Below are positions 58,920 through 64,000 of a DNA stretch of 64,000 bases, piece by piece. This DNA is from Nitrosomonas sp. JL21. GTDB taxonomy: Bacteria > Pseudomonadota > Gammaproteobacteria > Burkholderiales > Nitrosomonadaceae. Every line of letters begins with the position of its first letter. Positions within the stretch are counted from its first letter, which is position 1. The stretch lies in assembly GCF_009833095.1 (NCBI RefSeq), contig NZ_QRCB01000027.1, forward strand, positions 1-64,000, in the 5' to 3' direction. The position numbers and the translations under genes were made by a program. The notes beneath the pieces were generated by a model, which did not search any database, was not told where the DNA came from, and worked only from the letters and a program-made list of their open reading frames with translations.

Positions 58920-60137
58920 ATGAATACCGAAGATTTTCGTCCCGAAAAGAAAGCCAAAATTTTTTATCCACCGCAACGTGTTTTGATGGGTCCCGGGCCA
59001 TCGGATACGCATCCGCGCGTTCTCAATGCCATGGCCCGGCCGACGCTGGGCCATCTTGACCCTGTGTTCACTGAGATGATGGAAGAAATCAAGGGGTTGA
59101 TGCGTTATGCGTTTCAGACCAAGAACCGGATGACTTTTCCGGTCTCGGGACCTGGATCGGTGGGGATGGAAATGTGCTTCGTCAATATGATCGTTCCGGG
59201 CGACAAGGTGATCGTTTGCCGCAATGGCGTATTTGGCGGCCGCATGATCGAGAATGTCGAGCGCCATGGTGGAGTGGCGGTCGTTGTCGATGATAAATGG
59301 GGTGAGCCAGTCGATCCGCAAAAAGTTGAAGATGCGTTGAAAAAGAATCCAGATGCCAAAATCGTTGCCTTCGTTCATGCGGAAACCTCGACTGGCGCCC
59401 AGTCCGATGCAAAGACGATATGTGAAATCGCACGCAAGCATGATTGCCTGACCATCGTGGATACCGTTACGTCATTGGGGGGAACGCCGATCAAAGTGGA
59501 TGAATGGGGCATCGATGCAATTTATTCCGGCAGTCAGAAATGTTTGTCCTGCCCGCCAGGCTTGTCACCGGTCAGTTTTTCCGAACGCGTGACCGAGCTG
59601 GTGAAGAACCGCAAGGAAAAAGTTCATAGCTGGTTCATGGATATCAGTCTGTTGCTGAATTATTGGGGGTCGGCAGCGCGTACTTATCACCATACCGCAC
59701 CGACCAATGCACTGTACGCATTGCATGAATCGTTGCTGATGCTGTCGGAGGAAGGACTGGAACATTCGTGGGCGCGCCATCGGCACAACTACGAAGCCTT
59801 GAAAGCCGGATTCGCTACGCTGGGCATGAATTACGTCGTTGCAGAGCAACATCGTTTGCCGCAGTTGAATTCAGTATTTATACCTGCAGGCGTGGATGAA
59901 AAAGAAGTGCGGCGTCGCCTGCTCGATGACTATAATCTGGAAATCGGCGCCGGTCTGGGCGATTTTGCCGGTAAAGTCTGGCGTTTTGGCTTGATGGGTA
60001 CTTCCTGCCGCGTTGAGAATGTGATTTTCTGTCTCAATGCGCTGGAAAGCATTTTGTCTGATATGGGATTAAAAGTTGAGCGCGGCGCTGCTGCTTCGGC
60101 TGCGCATCAACGTTATGCAGCACATCCGATGTTTTGA
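58920..60137 (+). CDS. Class V aminotransferase, serine/alanine--glyoxylate type
   Basis: PLP-dependent enzyme of 405 residues. The N-terminus has [17 protein letters not shown], the cofactor Lys is in [14 protein letters not shown] (about 205), and the C-terminal domain includes [21 protein letters not shown]. These are hallmarks of the alanine/serine-glyoxylate aminotransferase group. In an autotroph it could recycle glyoxylate from photorespiration-like oxygenation; the exact amino donor is not determined by sequence. It is monocistronic, followed by a strong hairpin. Confidence 0.9.
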   Translation: MNTEDFRPEKKAKIFYPPQRVLMGPGPSDTHPRVLNAMARPTLGHLDPVFTEMMEEIKGLMRYAFQTKNRMTFPVSGPGSVGMEMCFVNMIVPGDKVIVCRNGVFGGRMIENVERHGGVAVVVDDKWGEPVDPQKVEDALKKNPDAKIVAFVHAETSTGAQSDAKTICEIARKHDCLTIVDTVTSLGGTPIKVDEWGIDAIYSGSQKCLSCPPGLSPVSFSERVTELVKNRKEKVHSWFMDISLLLNYWGSAARTYHHTAPTNALYALHESLLMLSEEGLEHSWARHRHNYEALKAGFATLGMNYVVAEQHRLPQLNSVFIPAGVDEKEVRRRLLDDYNLEIGAGLGDFAGKVWRFGLMGTSCRVENVIFCLNALESILSDMGLKVERGAAASAAHQRYAAHPMF

Positions 60138-60173
60138 TGCATTGTCAAAATTAATCGGCATTTAGCTGTCTTA

Positions 60174-60208
60174 CACCCTTTCCTTGTCGAAAAGATAAGG
60201 AAAGGGTG
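60174..60208. other. Perfect 12-bp hairpin downstream of the aminotransferase gene
   Basis: CACCCTTTCCTT (60174-60185) and AAGGAAAGGGTG (60197-60208) are exact reverse complements around an 11-base loop. Neither strand has a T-run after the stem, so it is not a standard intrinsic terminator. It probably stabilises the 3' end of the mRNA or blocks read-through into the polysaccharide genes that begin 39 bases later. Confidence 0.7.
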
Positions 60209-60246
60209 GATGTATTTACTGACCTCTCACGGATAATCCGGTCATT

Positions 60247-61239
60247 ATGGGTGTGGATTTTCCCTTATCAGCTTTCACGGCACCGCTGCTCTCGTTTGGC
60301 ATTGCTTTTTTTTCGATTCGCGGATTGATAAAAAGCGATACTGGCTGGGCGCTGGATCTTCCGAATTCACGTTCACTGCATTCCATACCTGTTCCACGCG
60401 TCGGTGGCTTGGGCTTGCTGTTTGCGGTCATGCTGAGCTGGATAGTATTTTCCGTGATCATTCCGATCGAAATTTGGGTGGGCATCAGCCTGCTGATTGC
60501 TATTTCTTTACTCGATGATATATGGCATTTGCCCGTTTGGAGCCGATTGCTGGTGCATTGCCTGGCGGCCTTCGGATTTTCGGCGATGCTGCTGATGCCT
60601 TTGCATGGATGGGTGATAGCTTTATGCGTCTCCTTAGCGATCATCTGGATGACTAATCTCTATAACTTCATGGATGGCTCAGATGGCTTGGCGGGAGGAA
60701 TGACGGCGATCGGGTTTGGATATTATGGCGTGCTTGCGTATTGGATGGGCCATCATGATTTCGCAACTGCGAATTTCTGTGTTGCAGCTGCAGCACTGGC
60801 TTTTTTAGCGCACAATTTTCATCCCGCGCGGGTTTTTCTAGGGGATGCAGGCGCTATTCCGCTGGGATTCCTAGCCGCGGTATTTGGCATTCTGGGGTGG
60901 ATGAGCCAGATATGGCCCATTTATGTGCCATTGCTGGTATTCTCTCCATTCATTGCCGACTCGACCGTTACGCTGATCAAACGATTGCTGCGCGGTGAAA
61001 ATATCTGGCAGGCGCATCGCGAACATTATTATCAACGGATGATTGTGCATGGTTTCTGGCACCGCAAAACGGCAGTGCTGAGCTATGGGCTCATGCTGGC
61101 TGTGGGCGGAAGCGCAGTATGGGCAGGACACCAGGAATCGACGGTGCAATATTGGGTAGTGATCGCCTGGGGAGGGATTTATCTGATACTGATGTCTTTT
61201 GCGGATTGTAATCAGAAATGGCATTCCGATCGAGGATGA
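60247..61239 (+). CDS. Polyprenyl-phosphate sugar-1-phosphate transferase, WecA/glycosyltransferase 4 family
   Basis: Polytopic inner-membrane enzyme of 330 residues that starts polysaccharide repeat synthesis by moving a HexNAc-1-phosphate from a UDP-sugar to undecaprenyl phosphate. About ten membrane segments. Family motifs: HSIPVPRVGGLGLL (about 39), SLLDDIWHLPVWSRLLVH (aspartate pair), NLYNFMDGSDGLAGG (about 138-152), VFLGDAGAIPLGFL and the loop with HREHYYQRM (His-rich, substrate site). Its stop lies one base before the next gene's ATG, so both are co-translated. Confidence 0.92.
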   Translation: MGVDFPLSAFTAPLLSFGIAFFSIRGLIKSDTGWALDLPNSRSLHSIPVPRVGGLGLLFAVMLSWIVFSVIIPIEIWVGISLLIAISLLDDIWHLPVWSRLLVHCLAAFGFSAMLLMPLHGWVIALCVSLAIIWMTNLYNFMDGSDGLAGGMTAIGFGYYGVLAYWMGHHDFATANFCVAAAALAFLAHNFHPARVFLGDAGAIPLGFLAAVFGILGWMSQIWPIYVPLLVFSPFIADSTVTLIKRLLRGENIWQAHREHYYQRMIVHGFWHRKTAVLSYGLMLAVGGSAVWAGHQESTVQYWVVIAWGGIYLILMSFADCNQKWHSDRG

Positions 61240-61240
61240 T

Positions 61241-63145
61241 ATGTTCGTGAGCAGATTTGGAATTCGCACACTGATTGCCATTGTGCACGATTTTGTCGCC
61301 GTTGCCGTCGCATGGTGGCTTGCTTATTTGTTCCGCTTTAATTTTGACATTCCTGCGCCGACGTTATCCTTTCTGCCGACTATATTACCGTGGGCTGTAC
61401 TGACTCAAACGAGTTTCTTTTTCGGACTCGGACTGTACCGGGGATTATGGCGATATGCCAGTTTCCCTGATCTGAAACGAATCTTTGTAGCGGTGGTTGC
61501 CGGTACGGCGACAGTATTACTGATGTTCTTGATACTGGATGTTTTGGACGATATTCCAGGGTCGGTGATTTTGCTCGCTCCATTATTGTTATTGCTGATC
61601 ATGGGCAGCAGCCGGCTGGCATATCGCGCCTGGAAAGAACATCGTTTGTACAGCCTCGAGAGTTATGAAGCCAAGCTGGTGCTGGTGATCGGAGCCGGCA
61701 ACACGGCGGTGAATCTGGTCAAGGATCTGGCGCGAAGCCGGGACTGGCACGTCGTGGGCATGCTGGATGACGATCGCCGAAAACTGGGTTCTCGCTTGCT
61801 GGGTGTGCGGGTGCTCGGCAAGATCAATGAACTGCCGCATTGGGTGCAGCAACTGAACGTGGGACATGTCATCATCGCGATACCTTCCGTAGCTCACCGG
61901 ATTCATCGTCATACCCTGGAAATGTGCGCTGAGATTGGAGTGAAAGTCATGACGGTGCCGTCTTACGCCGATTTGATCAGCGGCAAAGCCACAGTCTCGA
62001 CGATCCGGGAAATCGAGTTGGATGATTTGCTCGGTCGTGAACCGGTGGTTCTCGATACCGATGGGTTGCATAGCTTGTTGACGGGAAAAGTCATCCTGGT
62101 CACGGGTGCCGGCGGATCGATCGGCTCAGAGCTATGCCGGCAGCTGATTGCGTATGATCCGGAGCGGATCGTGTTTCTGGAGCAGAATGAATTTGCGCTC
62201 TACTGCATCCAAGAAGAGCTCGCGCCGCGTTTTCCCAAGATCAAGATGTCCTTTGTTATCGGCGATATCAAAGATTATGCGCGCATGACTCAGATTTTTA
62301 CGCAATTCAGGCCTTCGGTGGTTTTTCATGCCGCTGCGTATAAGCATGTACCGCTGATGGAGCAGGAAAATGCTTGTCAGGCATTGCTCAATAATGTGCT
62401 CGGCACCTATGTGTTGGCGCAGATTGCCATTAGTTACGGGGTAAGAAAATTCGTGTTGGTTTCAACCGATAAGGCGGTCAATCCGGTCAGTGTCATGGGG
62501 GCGAGCAAGCGATTGGCAGAAATGGTATGCCAGGCTTTGCAACAATCCATTTCCAAACATGCTTCACAGAATCAAGATGTGCAAATGCCTTCAACCTGTT
62601 TCGTAATGGTTCGATTTGGTAATGTGCTGGGTAGTACAGGCAGCGTCATTCCTAAATTTCGCGAGCAAATCGCCAAAGGTGGTCCCATCACCATTACGCA
62701 TCCTGACATGACACGTTATTTCATGTCCATTCCGGAAGCTGCGCAGCTGGTATTGCAAGCGGGCTGGATGGGAGGAACGCGGGGAGGTGGCGAAATCTTC
62801 GTATTGGATATGGGTAATCCGGTCAAGATCATTGATCTGGCGAATGACCTGATTCATCTCTCGGGTCTGGGAGAAGACGATATTCGGATTATTTACAGCG
62901 GGCTGAGGCCTGGTGAAAAATTGCATGAGGAATTGCTGGCGACTGATGAAAACAGCCTGCCAACACCGCATGAGAAATTGCGGATTGCGCAAGCGCGTGA
63001 AGTGGATGAGCGTTGGCTGTCCGATTTGATCTTGTGGTTGGAACGGGTATCCGTGCTGAGTGACAAGGAAGTTCGCGAGCAGTTGACAAAATGGGTGCCG
63101 GAATATACCAACAAAGAATCGGTGCATCAAGGAAGCGCTGATTAA
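61241..63145 (+). CDS. CapD/WbpM-like membrane nucleotide-sugar 4,6-dehydratase
   Basis: Membrane-bound SDR enzyme of 634 residues, probably a UDP-GlcNAc 4,6-dehydratase for polysaccharide precursors. Four N-terminal membrane helices (about 10-125), a first Rossmann domain (VIGAGNTAVNLVKDLA, about 145-160) and the catalytic SDR domain from VTGAGGSIGSELCRQL (about 288). The active site reads VSTDKAVNPVSVMGASKR, so Met replaces the usual catalytic Tyr before Lys, as in WbpM and PglF. ATG 61241 with GAGGAT is preferred; a frame extending 42 bases upstream lies inside the previous gene. The last codons overlap one arm of a repeat. Confidence 0.93.
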   Translation: MFVSRFGIRTLIAIVHDFVAVAVAWWLAYLFRFNFDIPAPTLSFLPTILPWAVLTQTSFFFGLGLYRGLWRYASFPDLKRIFVAVVAGTATVLLMFLILDVLDDIPGSVILLAPLLLLLIMGSSRLAYRAWKEHRLYSLESYEAKLVLVIGAGNTAVNLVKDLARSRDWHVVGMLDDDRRKLGSRLLGVRVLGKINELPHWVQQLNVGHVIIAIPSVAHRIHRHTLEMCAEIGVKVMTVPSYADLISGKATVSTIREIELDDLLGREPVVLDTDGLHSLLTGKVILVTGAGGSIGSELCRQLIAYDPERIVFLEQNEFALYCIQEELAPRFPKIKMSFVIGDIKDYARMTQIFTQFRPSVVFHAAAYKHVPLMEQENACQALLNNVLGTYVLAQIAISYGVRKFVLVSTDKAVNPVSVMGASKRLAEMVCQALQQSISKHASQNQDVQMPSTCFVMVRFGNVLGSTGSVIPKFREQIAKGGPITITHPDMTRYFMSIPEAAQLVLQAGWMGGTRGGGEIFVLDMGNPVKIIDLANDLIHLSGLGEDDIRIIYSGLRPGEKLHEELLATDENSLPTPHEKLRIAQAREVDERWLSDLILWLERVSVLSDKEVREQLTKWVPEYTNKESVHQGSAD

Positions 63146-63274
63146 TTGACTGCACGAGCGAATTGCTGCGTTGCACGGTACTCATTCCCTCGCCTATCAG
63201 ATTGATATGTCTCGGTCGTTGCGTTCCGTGCGCCTCGCACTTCATCTCGTTCGTTGAATAATCAGCGCTTCCTT
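63129..63274. repeat. 146-bp palindromic repeat, MITE-like
   Basis: AAGGAAGCGCTGATTA (63129-63144) and its exact reverse complement (63259-63274) bound a 146-base element whose interior is also partly self-complementary (ACGAG and GCACGG recur at matching places on both strands). It can fold as one long imperfect hairpin. The left arm supplies the last codons and stop of the capD-like gene. Terminal repeats and palindromic structure suggest a small non-autonomous mobile element; it lies between convergent genes and may end both transcripts. Confidence 0.65.
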
Positions 63275-63290
63275 AAGAAATCAAGCTGTG

Positions 63291-64000
63291 CTAGATCTGT
63301 CTGTGGTGTGAGGAACGCATATGAGTGAGATTTTCGGTGATGCAGCCGTTTTCCAATACCACGATCCGGTCAATTTTCTTTAGCGTTGGAATATGGCGGC
63401 TAAAGACCAGTGTTGTGCGCTGGTGAGTGAGTTCATCCAAAGCGGAAAATAACCGACCCGAGTCCGGGGTATCGAGACCGAGTACCTCATCCAAAATCAG
63501 TATGGGGGGATTCTTCAGGAAATTGCGCGCGATAGCGATAAAGTAACGTTGCATCTGAGTGAGCTGGAATTTGTCTTTACCTACCGGCGTTTGCAAACCT
63601 TCCGGCATTTCCCGGATGAAGGCCATGGCGTGGGATGCTTGGGCGGCGGCAGTGATCGGGAGCTCATGTGCGCACCGCATTTTGCCATAGGCGATATTGC
63701 CGGCAATTTTGTCACTCAATAGCCGGCTATCTTTCATGATTATGCCAATATTGCTGTGCAGGCAATTCAGGATGATGTCATTTAAGGAATGATCATCAAG
63801 GGTCAGATTGCCGCTGCTGGGTTGTTGCATACGTAGTATCAGGTCGATCAATGTGTTTTTTTCCTCATCGGTATATCCTGTAAACACAATAGTTTCGCCT
63901 GGTTTAATGGTGAGATTGATGGGGCCGAGAATCGGTTTGGCAGCAGAATCTTTTTGTACGCGCAACTGCTTGAACTCCAATTTTCCTTGGATGCGTTTGA
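63291..64000 (-). CDS. ABC exporter ATP-binding domain, 5' end beyond the window, degenerate motifs
   Basis: The frame runs open to the right edge on the minus strand, so this is the C-terminal nucleotide-binding domain of a longer protein; upstream codons read KRIQGKLEFKQLRV as in exporter domains. Walker A is degraded (GYTDEEKNT, keeping Lys and Thr), the Q-loop Gln is Lys (IGIIMKDSRLL), and the signature LSGGQ is LTQMQ. Walker B (ILILDEV) and the switch His (SRHIPTL) remain. It may bind but poorly hydrolyse ATP, or act in a heterodimer. Position next to polysaccharide genes hints at glycan or peptide export. Confidence 0.8.
   Translation of the reverse strand, partial: KRIQGKLEFKQLRVQKDSAAKPILGPINLTIKPGETIVFTGYTDEEKNTLIDLILRMQQPSSGNLTLDDHSLNDIILNCLHSNIGIIMKDSRLLSDKIAGNIAYGKMRCAHELPITAAAQASHAMAFIREMPEGLQTPVGKDKFQLTQMQRYFIAIARNFLKNPPILILDEVLGLDTPDSGRLFSALDELTHQRTTLVFSRHIPTLKKIDRIVVLENGCITENLTHMRSSHHRQI

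Noticed and set aside
58908-59441. 177-codon frame opposite the class V aminotransferase
   Set aside because: Antisense to well conserved coding sequence, without start context or motifs.

Overview
The window looks like chromosomal DNA of a betaproteobacterial ammonia oxidiser of the Nitrosomonas type. Three things point there. The gene orders are typical of Betaproteobacteria (thrS-infC-rpmI-rplT-pheS-pheT-ihfA-merR-tRNA-Pro; surE-pcm-nlpD; lptC-lptA-lptB-rpoN-hpf-ptsN-hprK; rpsF-priB-rpsR-rplI-dnaB). A His-rich heptad protein at 11793-12128 closely resembles SmbP, the small periplasmic metal-binding protein known from Nitrosomonas europaea. Base composition is moderate and even. No rRNA, prophage, transposase or CRISPR array was seen; one tRNA is present.

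Layout. 1-11.7 kb: housekeeping genes for translation (ThrRS, IF3 with an AUA start, L35, L20, PheRS), IHF alpha, tRNA-Pro(GGG), and stress/cell-wall genes surE-pcm-nlpD. 11.8-16.5 kb (minus strand): smbP-like, a CbbY-type phosphatase, threonylcarbamoyl-AMP synthase, cardiolipin synthase, nadA. 16.7-22.7 kb: LPS transport, sigma-54 and nitrogen-PTS cluster, then ubiX. 22.8-28.5 kb (minus): 5-formyl-THF cyclo-ligase, mutY, rof, an HDOD protein and trpC-trpD-trpG. 28.6-31.7 kb: rpsF-priB-rpsR-rplI and dnaB.

31.7-49.3 kb is accessory. It holds a redox/detoxification group (MFS exporter, Tat-exported amidohydrolase, two isochorismatase-fold hydrolases flanking an NTF2-like protein, pirin, an HxlR regulator, an FMN reductase), a Tat-exported beta carbonic anhydrase, a lone 1236-residue protein with a long beta-helix-like repeat region and a two-helix membrane end (the least described gene here), a copper ATPase followed by wrbA, and an outer-membrane porin.

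49.6-58.3 kb is a complete guanidine catabolic operon read leftwards. A guanidine-I (ykkC) riboswitch lies in its leader. It is followed by an APC permease, two DUF1989 proteins (carboxyguanidine deiminase subunits), a biotin-dependent carboxylase of the urea/guanidine carboxylase family, and allophanate hydrolase. Automatic pipelines would name this a urea carboxylase operon; the riboswitch argues for guanidine. Its products are ammonia and CO2, both directly useful to an autotrophic ammonia oxidiser.

58.9-64 kb: a class V aminotransferase, then polysaccharide genes (a WecA-like sugar-phosphate transferase and a CapD/WbpM-like dehydratase), a 146-bp palindromic repeat, and the C-terminal part of an ABC exporter whose nucleotide-binding motifs are largely degenerate. 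Start codons were reassigned where a ribosome binding site or the family N-terminus demanded it.
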